NCBI GenBank assembly: GCA_012656075.1
Contig: JAAKBF010000054.1
Location: forward strand, 186,001 to 250,000
Source: Phytophthora hibernalis
Taxonomy: Eukaryota; Oomycota; Peronosporomycetes; Peronosporales; Peronosporaceae
Direction: 5' to 3'
DNA length: 64,000 bases
The translations under genes were made by a program, and so were the position numbers. This document shows, piece after piece, positions 10,861-22,700 of the stretch. Under the pieces are notes generated by a model that saw nothing but the letters and a program-made list of their open reading frames with translations, had not been told where the DNA came from and ran no database searches. Position 1 is the stretch's first letter; each line of letters starts with the position of its first letter.

Positions 10861-11914
10861 ATTTTGGCCACCTGCCAAAACGGTTTTTGTATGTGAGTAT
10901 TAGCCCATAACGACTGATGATTACCGTGTTCTACACAACATGTCTGAAGCACACTTCTCAACTCCATCTAGAGGCTGAGGTATTAGCAAAAGTAGGGGTG
11001 TTCGTATACTTTTGGCCCGGAGTGTATTGTACTTTGCATGGACTTTGTCTTGCCTTTTAGTGCACTAATTCCACGTACAAATCGTGAAGAATTTTGATTG
11101 GTGATTTCAACAACTGGGTTTCGTACACGCGTGGGGCCAGTTAGTCTGCTCCCTCACGCAGACGCCGCGTTCCTTAGAACCGCCGTTCGATCGGCCGACT
11201 CGCCTCCATCACCAGGGGATACTCGACTTCGTGGAAAACTCGTAGAAGGACGGGAAGATGCTGTTTGCGTCCCTGCAGGGGCATGTCGCCGTCGTCGCGC
11301 TTAGAAGCCACTCAGTGAGTCGCTCATTCTCTACTATAACCACCCGACCGACTTCTTCGTTAACAAGCTCGAGATGCCGTGTCACATCAACCAACCCGTG
11401 AGCCCTGAACTAGCAGTTGGGCCGACCGGACTCGAAGATTGACCAAGTGCACCACGAAATGAAGCGAGTGGGGATCCAGGCCAACCAAATTGCAGGGAGG
11501 AAGACTGGCAGGTTCTTACCCAATGTCGACGGAGAGGCGCTGCTCAGATGAGTGAAGCCTGTACTGTATTGTTTACACTTTAATAACCGATGTACTAACG
11601 TACACCTACTTCGCACACATCTTGTATTAATAGGTGGGCGTGGACTAAATGCGCTGAGATGACATGAACAAGAACGAGAAGCACTAGCCTCAGATGACCA
11701 ACGTACTGGCTGGCACAGTAGCTCGACATTAGCCTCCTCAACATAGACGCCCACGTGAACAAGACGCGAGGTTGCAAAGCGGACTACCAACGGTAAGTTG
11801 AAAAAATAAATCTGGAATGAGATTGAGCTAAACATAAATTTGTCGATTTGATCTTATGATACTTGAGCGAGTGAAGACCATTGTAGATAGTAGATCCACT
11901 CGGGATTATACCTG
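10861..11914. other. Intergenic, decayed repeats
   Basis: A motif resembling a Tc1-type terminus (GTTCGTATAYTTTTGGCC) occurs twice in the same orientation, near 10852 and 11006. Short open stretches at 11098-11304 and 11410-11835 show no recognised family. No gene is called. Confidence 0.35.
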
Positions 11915-12814
11915 ATGGAGAGCGAATCTACCTCACGCGCCAACACAGTGCAACACATTTTTGGGGACGAAGAGGTCAAAGTAATGCTGACCATCAAATT
12001 GGGCGAGGCATTACATGACGTCCGAGCAGTCCACAAGCAGCCACATTCAGTGAGTTTGCAATCTACAGAAGGCTACGCCGTCTTACATGCAAAAGTGGAC
12101 GCGATCGTAAGTGCTCAAGAAGGAATTTCGTGGTCCGAGAAGGATATTTACCTCAAACCAGGTACCAACACGAAACAAAGGGAGTTCATCAAGCTCACTG
12201 CTGAATCATTCGCTGCCCAAGTTATGCAATCCTGGCGGAATGCTCAGCGTAGAAACGTCTCGCAGGCAGATTTCAGTCTAATGGTTTTCGTGTACGCTGT
12301 GAAGGTACTGCTGTCATATTTATCGGAGCTGTGGACTTATACTAATGTTACGCTTTTGCATTATTGATAGATCCACAACTCAATTCGACGGGCAACAGTT
12401 GCACGGGTTAATGAAGCATCGACTCGGATTGTACAGCACTTAGCTGATACTAACCAATCTCCGCTAGCGCCGAACAGTTTGGCTCTACGCTACTTTGCAA
12501 CACAACATGCGCGTGAGCCAGATGGAACCCAGCCTACAATCCAGGAGCATGCAACATATCGACAACTCTGCAGTGTTGACGAAGCTCGCTGTGAGATGGC
12601 GCACGAGCAGCAAGCAGAGCATCGACGTCTGGATCGTCGGTTTAGAACCGTGAGAATACTCATCAACGAAAGTGAGGTAAATATTTCGGTCTCGCTAGAT
12701 GATCTCCGAGACATTCTCGGTTTACCTGACTGCGATCTTAGGCGCCCACACAACTCCGACATACCTGTTAATCTACCAGCTCAAAATATGGAGGATGAAG
12801 ACCATCAGTTGTAG
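11915..12814 (+). CDS. Unrecognised two-exon protein
   Basis: Exon 1 is 11915-12304, the intron 12305-12370 (66 bp, GTACTG...GATAG), and exon 2 12371-12814, joined in phase 0 for 277 residues. There is no signal peptide or membrane segment. The C-terminal half is charged and helical, with an RxLDRRFRTVRILIN segment and an acidic tail ending EDEDHQL. I do not recognise it. The intact splice sites and open frame amid decayed transposons suggest a gene still under selection or a young element. It converges on a Tc1/mariner remnant starting about 35 bp downstream. It could be an accessory ORF of an uncharacterised transposon. Confidence 0.55.
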
Positions 12815-12849
12815 TATTAATTAGTTGGAGTACATTAATATCTATTGCC

Positions 12850-13312
12850 AACGAGTCGAGAGCATACCCGCAATGCTTATAAATACCACGTGTTCCATCT
12901 TTCGTGCGCGTACAAGCGTACATCGCCAAGTCTAATACCTCCTCTGGAGCGAATCCGAACGCCGTGTTTGCATTCTTTTGGATCCAACGCTTCAACAGTG
13001 AAAACCCGACTTAAATCGGATTGAGTTGGGGCAATATGGTGGCAGAAATAAAATTAAAGCACCAGCACTGTGCACCGCTTCCTCTATTTCCTTGTACATA
13101 TGGATTTTTGCATTATCCAGTACAATGATAGAGCGAGGAAGTGGCCACAGATTCAGGAACGGCAAAATTTTGTCGTGGAAGGTCTGGTAAAATACATGCC
13201 GCGTAAATGTTCCTGTTGTGGCTTCATGGTAAGGACTAACAAGGCGACAGTTAGTCGCCATGAAGCGGCTGCGGTCAATGAAGGATGCAGCGCGATTGGG
13301 TAGGGAAGACAC
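12850..13312 (-). pseudogene. Tc1/mariner-type (DDE_3) transposase fragment
   Basis: The minus strand gives SIIVLDNAKIHM, then GALILFLPPYCPNS, the typical second-Asp and following block of Tc1/mariner transposases. After a frame change near 12995 it continues with KRWIQKNANTAFGFAPEEV. The N-terminal DNA-binding part and first Asp are not recognisable. The frame is broken, so it is a relic. Confidence 0.7.
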
Positions 13313-13320
13313 CAGTGATC

Positions 13321-14878
13321 GTGATCACGCTCTTATGCAATCTTCCGGTCATCCTAATAATACTAAAAACACTCCCGTTTTGAGTAAAGCCCAGTCTGTG
13401 CGATGGAAAGAGCTGCCGGTTTAGCCCGTGCCAGCAACCCTTCAACGCATGTTGCTCCGCCAGGTTCGGCTCCAGCAACACTGAGAATACCCGCTAGAGA
13501 CGTATCGCGTATCAGATGAAGCTGTGAGAGCTTACTATGGGGTTTCTCAAGCTTCTCAAGTCAAGGATTTGATGAGGTTGCTGTGTGACACAGGCTATGA
13601 TGCTGTTTCTCGCAGCACAATTGCGAGATGTTACGCTGTGGAGAACGGTTTCATCATGAGTGGTTAGATGGACCACAGCGCTTGCGCGGTCTTTTGCTGG
13701 GGGTTGCATCAGGACACAGACTCGCGAGCAGGAGTTGCGGGCACAGAGATATAATAACTGTCAAGTGTATGCATACGTCTGAAAGGCAAACATTTCACCC
13801 TAACAGCATTCACGCGGCTTGGCCGGGATGCTACATGTACCAACATTATCATATACGCACTAGCAGATTATGGAACCGACCTTTCATCGAGTCCAACATG
13901 GAACTGTACCCAAAAGTCGCTATCATCAAATGATGATGACTCTGTACCTAGATGCGCACTGTCACCAAATGGCGCGTGAGTTCACCAGGATGTTCGACAT
14001 CAATGAATCCATAGTGACACCAAGTTAAAGTCGCTGAAACCCACCGTGTAGGCAGAACAGACTGACAGAAGATAGCGAAGACAGATAACACCAACAGAGT
14101 TCAATTTGCCAAGAGCAAGGCACCTGCTCTCGATTGTTGAGCCGCGTGGAGGACATGCTGCTAAGACCAATCCCCGGCGTCCTCAAGCGAAGAATATTCG
14201 CAACCTCGCGGGGACCATGATCCCGGTTGTGTGGCTCTCCAACGTTTTCAAGATCGCTTAGGTGAGGACTGGCTCCACACGCGGTTGGATTGATCCGTCT
14301 ATTCCATCTCGACGTTGCACAATGCTCTCTGATTGCATTCATTTCATTTTGCCCTGCGGTGTTTGTTGGTTGTAGTTGTGATCCCTACGACTCGATTGAT
14401 TGATTACTGTCTGGATAGGAAGTGCATTTGAGTGTGAACAAAAAGACTGTCCCATAATTTGTGATGGTAGTGTGTGTTGAGTGTGAATCATCCAGAGTTG
14501 ACCAGTACTCTGGGTGTTAGTTCCAAGCGAGACTCGCGAAGAGACCTCACACTCACGGGTATATATAAGAATAAGTAGTGGCTATATATTTTGTGTGTGG
14601 AACTCTGTATGTAAGGGTTATCTGAAGGAGAGCTCATCCATGCCTCGTTGCTTAATTCAGTATGTTGGCTGAGCTCGGTACTCATTATGTGTTGAGGTCG
14701 TGTAACTAACAACTCCTTCGAAAAGAAGTGGTGTTCGGGGTACCCGAAGGTAAACGATACATTTCTGGATTTCCCCAAAGAGATATGTCACACTGGGTGA
14801 TTGCATCATTCAGTGATCATAGAAATCCTCATTCAGATTGTCTGGGAGCGCTATACACCTCTGGACGACACAAGGCGT
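13321..14878. other. Non-coding or decayed sequence
   Basis: A plus-strand open stretch at about 13501-13665 (helical, no recognised domain) ends at TAG. The rest shows no coherent coding frame, tRNA or terminal repeat that I can support. Confidence 0.3.
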
Positions 14879-17500
14879 TCACCCTTTTCGCCTCACACTA
14901 GAAATGAGTATCTCCCCATTGACACTCTCGAGGAAGTCGCGGACCCGAACATGTTCGAACATAGTTTTTGAACTCTGTAATTCCGCCTCATCGATGTTTT
15001 GAATGTTGTAAGTCCAATCAGTATGATCTGCAATCTGAACTGAATGTGGGACTGTGCAACGAGACACGACTCCGTGTTGGATGGCTGGGAGAGCGAAAAA
15101 AAGAAGCGTGAGTTTTTCAGGGCCCTCCAAATGCAGGAAATGTTTTATTCCCGGATCATATGCTGTCCAAGAATGACGGAGACGTAAGTAGTTTCCAGTG
15201 GTTCCAGCATTCGCGATGACAAACGACAATGCACAGGAACAGTCGACTAACAATGCAATAACCCGAGATTTACGTGGGTTCGCCCGTGTCACTTCAAGGA
15301 ATGCTATCAATATTGTTGTGGACCCGGAGGCCATCGAATTTTATTCAACTAACTCACTCAAGCACGTACTCAATCACCCACTTACCCGCTCGATACCCAA
15401 TTTCACTCAATCTTCCAGACCAGATTGTCGAACGATTCATCGCACTGCCTTGTGTATTGGTAGAACGTATCCAATGCCCACCTCCCTGAAAAGGAGAGTG
15501 TGAGCATCGACACCTGCGCTGTACATGCGCGTTGTTCCCCGGCTCACAAGGGGTGTGATCTGAATTCTACCAGACCGTAGCCGAGGCTCAAGGCGGTTAG
15601 TCCGAAAATGCAGTGTTTCCTTTCTCGTTTATACCGGCGGACTACGGGTATTTTTACCAGAAGTGTGAGATATTCCAAACACTGGGCAGGATGGCCCGAG
15701 CGATTTTAGCATTCGGAGCGTTGGAGTACCGCACTGCTTTTCCTTTGAGCCTTTTAACCGAATGTGGGCTGATACATCTTCACAAACATATCCTGTTGCT
15801 ACGCGGCTGCCGTCGTGCAAAGTCACGTCCTTGGCTTTGAGTGCAAACCACGAATACTCCTTCCCCATGGATGCAATCTCCAAATGTTTTAGGAAAAATG
15901 ATAGACACAATATCCCCCCAGATAACACAGTCTGAATGTGTCGTCATGTCTTGTAAGTCGATACATTGTTCTAGCAGCCAGAGATGCACTGGAGTTTTTG
16001 TGACTGACGGGAGCATCAAATTGATGTATGCCCATCAGAACGACGCGAATTTGTGGATGATTGTTATGTAAATCGAGTGTCGATGTCTGGAAGAAATTGA
16101 GGATACCGTGGAGTGGCGACGCGATAGTCGATCCCCGGATTTGCTGTCCAGGGCCGTATCCGAGCCGAACGCCATGAGGTATGAAGTCGGCGATAATCTA
16201 ACGTTTGACATGAAATGCGTAGCCGAACATATTTGGCTGGATTCCACGTCGTGCTCTGCAATAATACCAACACTTAGCTCTGCGGGTACTTGGTGAATGT
16301 TGTGGACATCGCGATAGAGACATAATGTCTGGTCGTCTCCAAACTCGAACATCCGTCGTTAAGTTTACCTGCGTCCATATCGAATACAGCCTTCATGATG
16401 TTGTTGTTGTTATCCCGAAGGCACGCGTCGGCAATTATCCGTTTGCGCACAGTTCCGGACCACTTTACAGGTGACTATAATTTATTATAAAAATGGTGCC
16501 ATGCAATGCAGCGCTCACCATAAGAATGAGAAGGATTAGCTTAGTCCATATACGCCTTGGTTGCTGCCACCGCGACATTACTACAGCATGAACAATGCAC
16601 TCGAAACAAGCAACTATTTTTAGCAAGACCAACAGCGCCAAAAGTCGCCCATACAAAGTTGAGAATAAAGAGGCCCTTTGACACACTTTTTCATCATTTT
16701 GCAGCGTTGTCCTCCTCTTGCAGGGGCCCCCGAGCTTCCAAATGCTTACGTTTTTACCCTGTATGGATCGACTTGGCTTTCTGCACTAATCAGTGTTGCA
16801 TGCTGATGGCTACTGCCCCGAATGAGCAAGTTCTGGAGTGTTGCATTATTGTGTGCTTTTTATGCTCAATAATCGAACTTAGTTGGGAAACGACGCTTTC
16901 GCACCAATTTTGACCCTTACCAACCTCGCTGCCAGGCCGATCTGCGCGAAGTTCGCCAAATCAAGTGTCAATCGAATGTAAATGATACCATTAGATTCGT
17001 CTCGTCAGTGGTTGTCTAATGGTTGCTTCAATAAATCGATACGCGTTAAAATGAAGCCTCAGTGATCGATTGAAAAACGAGCTTTAAATAGAACTTGTAT
17101 GGAATTTGGGTGGTCCGGAACTGTGCTTGGCCCGGGACTGTGCGCGAACGGATAGGTTGTCTGTGCCAGTCACATGTATTACTGGGAAACGCAAGCCATA
17201 TTCGATTTACCAATGGACAAGTAATCGGATAATTGTCTGATCCCGCGGACACAAAATCAATAGTTCCACCAACCATGCGGTGTGCAGATGGGGACCCTGA
17301 CCATACAAAGGCGGCAGACATGTCAATGACCAGCGTGTTGTCTTGCTCGAGGAGGTTCCCAAACATAAGGGCCACACACATTTCGAAATGCCACAGGAAC
17401 TTCCTCGGCTTTTAGTTTGACCTCCGCATCTGGATGAACGTGTGTCAGTGTTTTCTCCGTAATTGCGTTGCGGCGGTCGAAGGTTGGTGGGAAAATGATC
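14879..17500 (-). pseudogene. Long decayed coding region, family not recognised
   Basis: On the minus strand, protein-like segments follow one another in alternating frames. They include LVIDMSAAFVWSGSPSAHRM (about 17300), DNNNNIMKAVFDMDAG (about 16400), RDVHNIHQVPAELSVGIIA (about 16300), SDCVIWGDIVSIIFPKTFGD (about 15920) and GVVSRCTVPHSVQIADH (about 15040). Their common strand and even spacing suggest one old protein of 600 or more residues. I cannot name it. It lies next to transposon relics on the same strand and may be part of an element. Confidence 0.35.
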
Positions 17501-17873
17501 GAAGCGTTGGTATGGTCGTTAACCCTCCATTATGACGGAGTGGCCAACTGGGAACAACAAGTCGTATATTGCACTGTCTGTTCTCACAGGGTTCGAGGCG
17601 TCTTTGTCTACAACGCCAAATGGACCTCCTTCCAGATCTTGAAAGTGTCTAAGTCGAATATGAAGCCCCCACTACATCGTTTTTTGTTGTTCTATTTATC
17701 GGTTATTGCGGATTTATAGTTGTTTGTGCTAGCGTGGTAGAAATCGCACTCGCGTCCCGTTCGCCGGAATATCGAGCGGTGTATCACAGTGTTGGCAACC
17801 TGCGTATGCCTTTGTTTGGTTGATAATATTTGGCATCAAAGATATTCAAACGGCCACTTACCGTCGGGTTCAT

Positions 17874-18638
17874 TTACACCTTGATAAGAAAGACAGTGGC
17901 GACGTTTATGATACAACACGCCTTCTGTAGATTCTCGTTGTCACCACGAGGGACGCCGTGCAGTGCTGCTTGATCATCACTTCTGCAGCTTGGTCGTGTA
18001 ATAAAATGTTTCGTGCCATCTAAAAACAGACACACGTCGTCCACCAACCCACCACTCCTGTCATGGACGGCTTCAGCATAGTACCGATGACGCTGTACGA
18101 ACATCGTTTTATGGAAGTAGATTCCGTCTGTCTATTCCTTTGCAAGAAACCCGTCTAAATAAGAGCAAACAAAACCACAAAACTGTTAAAATAATGTTCC
18201 AAGTAGCACGGTCAATAATTGGATGTACCTACATGTTGTGATGATGAGCCTGCAGCATGATGGAGCCGAGCGCCCAAATGTCTTGCGAAGCTGTTCGAGC
18301 TTTGACGGGTATGACATCCGATAGCATAGCATGGCGAGACTCTCCACGGCGGAGGTCTTGTCCCCAGCGTCACTGATAATCCATTCCGGCATCAGCAAAC
18401 GCACTGCAAGTTTGCGCAGCTCCACGCCTGTGAAGCGAAAGCCTTCTAAAGCATCAGCGTCGCCGTAGTACTCTAAGCAGAAACGGACGTCGTGTACAAT
18501 CGGTCGTTCAGAGGGCTCAGGGTTGACCACTTGCTGCGCAGGCGCTAAGCCAACAACAGACAGCGCTGTCTGGGGTTGGACGACGGTCCGAATCACTGCT
18601 AAGCGCTTAGTGGAGCGGCTTCTCGTTTGGTATGCCAT
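17874..18638 (-). pseudogene. PIF/Harbinger transposase fragment
   Basis: The 18638-18186 frame has ESLAMLCYRMSYPSKLEQL followed by FGRSAPS, the helix-turn-helix block that precedes the catalytic domain in Harbinger (DDE_Tnp_4) transposases. After a gap, 18104-17874 has GLVDDVCLFLDGTKHFITRP, which holds the first catalytic Asp. The later Asp/Glu are missing, so the element is truncated. Confidence 0.65.
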
Positions 18639-19205
18639 CGAGCTTGTGTGAGTACGAACAGATTTTGTTGTGCGTCATAACTTGTGACCACCCAGCTTTC
18701 ACTGTCACATCTTATGATTCATCGTTTAAGCGTAAGGTTCGTAATCCGAAAGCTCCGAAATCGAAAATTGCAATTTCAGCTGCACTTGCCATTCACACTC
18801 CACCAAGAATTGAATAGAAGATGAACGTCTTCGAAATCGCTCTATTGGATCAATGTAGAACTACCCGTTTGTTAATACAGGGATGGTCATCATCCAAAAA
18901 TCCTTTAGTCATTCATCGCCATCCAGCCTGCCAAAAACAATCGCCCGGCGGCATTCCAGAGCGAATGTGTTTGCGTTAAAGCCCACATTGAAATCACATG
19001 GGCGATTGCAGCAAGCCGATTTAATTGGGCAAGTAAGGAACGCGCACAGAATTTCATGCGCTAACAGGATCGTTGACGAATCATCTACATACCACCACGT
19101 CAACAAACGTATGTACACGTTGTTTAGATCACCTCTGCAACCACGCATCAAATTATACTTGGCGTCGGTCCCTCCCGCGAAGGAGGTATCCCATATTATG
19201 AGGTG

Positions 19206-19740
19206 TTAGAACCGATGCGTCCAAACCCGCACAATGGGGGCCATGTACGTCCGACAGTGGACGTCGAGGTAGTCCAACAATCGACGATTCATTGTTTGTA
19301 GTGCCGATTTTATCGCCTCAAAATGGTCTTCGTTGGGCGACTCATCAGCATAGAATGAATCCATGAAACTCTCCATTGACAACGTACTTGCATACTTTGG
19401 ATGGGTTTTAGACGGGTTCTCGACCCAAAACTTGTGGGGACTCACGTTTTTGTTCGTGGGGTATTCGAATCGGCACACTGATGCTGGAATCCCGACCAAC
19501 ACGATAGTTCATTGAAGCCAATTCTCTGTCTGTGAGGATCACATCTGGTTGGCCAACTTTCATTTCGGAGAGAAGCCGTCTGAGCACAAATTTGGTGTTT
19601 CGGCTTGCCACAGACGCAACATGGATCTGTTTTTAGCTTGTCGCCTTCCTGACACTCCTTCACTGCGTAGCCCACGCTTTTGGAGAGTAAACTGGTACTC
19701 GAAAATTGAGGGCGACGATCTACTCGTAATCGTTTCATGA
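19206..19740 (-). pseudogene. MULE-type transposase fragment
   Basis: Minus-strand pieces include LRRLLSEMKVGQPDVILTDR with ELASMN (the second Asp block of MULE transposases). After a frame change they continue NPSKTHPKYASTLSMESFMD, typical of the following helical part. Frames switch near 19500. Weak similarity may continue to about 18909. No ends were found. Confidence 0.55.
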
Positions 19741-22700
19741 CCAGTCAAAGCACAAATTGCCAAATGACAACCTAACTTGCTCAATGAGGGCTTCTATAAA
19801 TAGTAGATCTCAACAGTACTATAGTTGCACTGCGAGAGGCGCATAATACTACTCATACCGCACCATAGGGTGTGAGTATGACTAGGTTCGGAAATAAATC
19901 GATAGCAGTATCACTGAACTTGACTATTTAGCAAATGCTATTAACCTCTGCTCGTGGGAACCCACAGCACGGGCTAGATGACGCTGTCACAACCCACTAC
20001 AGTCCCCTCTCCAATAGTCTCATTCAGCACCCTGAAAGAGACCTCAGGTTAACCACGCGGCGCTGCTGACAGTCGCCAGCACAACTGTCTGTTGTGGTGC
20101 CCCCTCCGAAAATCGTTAAAATGGTAAAATCAAATTTGGAGAATATCCACCAGGATAATCTCGCCAATCTAAATTGTCCCGTCACATCGTATCCAAATCA
20201 TCCAACTTCAACGTGACTAGTTGAAGTGGTGCAATCAATTTAAAACAACTTGTCCCGACTGACTGCACGCTGGCAAGAATATCACCGGATGATATCCACT
20301 TGCACTTTAGCGCAATCCTCTTTGCTTATTTGGATAGAGCCTCGTCCAGTGATCCAGAAGGTGCGCATCGTTTACACCTTGTATGTAGACGTCCATCCGC
20401 ACACGTACATCCCGTGCAATCGAGAAAAAAGGCGTGGCCTTGAGGAGACGTGACCAATCAAGAGTTTAATAGATCTCATTAAATACGGTTTAGGTCTATC
20501 GATACTCCGATACGCTGCGCACAAATTTGCTGGGGTGGCATTTATGATCAGGTACAATACTATGCAAGCAACGTTTAGTCAAATTTAGGGTATCACCTCA
20601 AACGTTAGATCAATCTGCAGGAATTCATCGGGACGCGATGCTGCGCGATCGATTTCAGAGTAGCGCCAGCTTCCGGAGGCACCGCAAATGAATTTTCGTA
20701 TTTAGAAGTTTTGCTTTTCGCGTTAATAGCTAGCTGCCTCTTCCAAAAGTATTGTTTTCAGATTCAGTCGAAGCGATCTTTGTTACTCGTGTTTAGTGGT
20801 ATAACAACATTACCATTGGTTTCATTCTCGATCTTGCTTAAAACAAAGAGCACCACAAGGATCACGAGGAGTGCCAAGTGTCTATGCCAAAAGAAAGGGA
20901 CTAAATGAAAAAAGACAACCGAATTGAGACAAAACGATGTCCAGGAAGCAAGTACTACCTCCGGTCAGAATAAAATTTCGTTGACGAAATCATATTTATA
21001 ACTTTAATTACGGAGCGATTGATACAGCATGGCAGCCCCTTTTGGGACGATAGTTGTCTAGTGTTAGTGTTTTATGCTTTACACTTCCACTGAATGCCTT
21101 CATGCAGTACTACACGCATTTTTACAAACTGACTGGATTACGTGTTCGAGTCAACTTTACAAACACATCTGTCAATTCGGGTGACTCAAAAGTTTAGAGC
21201 GCACTCAATATTTATCCGTTCGAGTTGCAGATCTCATCTAGATATTCATTGTGTCCATAGCTATTGGGTTAGAGTTAGAGATAGTTTTATGGTCTCACAA
21301 TCAATTTGAACGGCGAAGTAAACAATCCTGCAGTTAGACACTGATTGGTGGAAAGGACAACTAACGATCACATTTTTTAACAAAATTGTGGACATAATTA
21401 GGCTAAACTTTAGGAGCAAAGGATCATTTAATAAGAATAAGATTCATCAAAATTTATCCTACGCTTTATATGTCTCTTTTGAGCAAGGCAAGTGTATAGC
21501 GTCCTTGTGCCAATCGAGGATTGTGTAGCCGCTTTCTCAACCTCCATCACACTATGCAGTGATAAGGAACAGTTGTTGGTCGTCGAAGAGACCATTTATT
21601 CGTAACCCTCCTAAATGTAATTATTCCACCACGCATCCGACTTGTGGAGAAATCATTAGCCTTCTAGTCCGTCAGAAGGCAAAATTTCAAGCCATGATGT
21701 AGCACCAATATGCTACTAGCGAAACACGCATCTGCACACTTGCTACGTGGCCAACACTGGGTCGAAATGCCCAGTTTTCAACCTACCATGGCAATCTCAA
21801 CGAAAACTTCGAGTTACGGCTTTTCAAATTGGAGTAATAATATGCGGACAACCTCTCAAAGGAGTCACCCTAGTTTTTCACGACCTGGTGTCATTTGGGC
21901 GCGACACCAAAGAACTGGTGTCGGCAATTCTCCTCTGAATGCGACACTGTGGCTAGAGTCAAGACATGGGCGGTGTTCAAAGACGAGACGCGCTAACGAA
22001 TACCGACTCCGCGACCGTCTCTGTTCGCTTATCTAGACTCGGTCACTTCACGAATATGTGGCAGAATTTCGGTATCTGCTTATAGGATGGGCAGTTCCGA
22101 TAAGCCGAGTGGGACGCCATTTGTAGGGTGAAACTGGATACCGCCAACTACATTCGGGTGCACCACCCCAGCACCCTTGATGAAACCATCGACCTGGCGT
22201 TACGATTTGATCATGCGGTGTGCACAGACTGGTAGGTTACAGCGCATTGTCTCCGTTGCCTCGCGGCGTATGGGCATGTAAGGTGGCAACCCTCCCTCTA
22301 TTTCTGCATCATGTCTCAGAAACAATGGCGAGGTCCAAAAGCACCGCATTCCACTCGAAGAAAAACGTAAATACAAGCAGTAGTTGGTTGGATTTATGTG
22401 CTTTTGTCGCTATCGTCTGCACCAACTTTCGAGCCAATCAGAGGACGTACAATATCATGAGATCGTTAAGTTGAATTTCAACTGCAATATTGCAATTCAA
22501 ATGGGACTGCGATTTGTGTTTTGCTTCGAAGTAGAGACGTTGTTTTTATTATTATCAAACCGTAGCATTTAGCAGCTAAATGCTACGGTTTGATAATAAT
22601 AAAAACAACGTCGCGCGTTGCACGAAGAAGCTCTGTCATTCAGGCGAAACGACAAGAAAGGGAGTAGATAGACTCCATTTCATTATCCCGAGAGAGCATC

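Noticed and set aside
10852..11030. GTTCGTATAYTTTTGGCC pair as terminal repeats of one element
   Set aside because: The two copies are in the same orientation and only 150 bp apart, so they cannot be inverted ends of one transposon.
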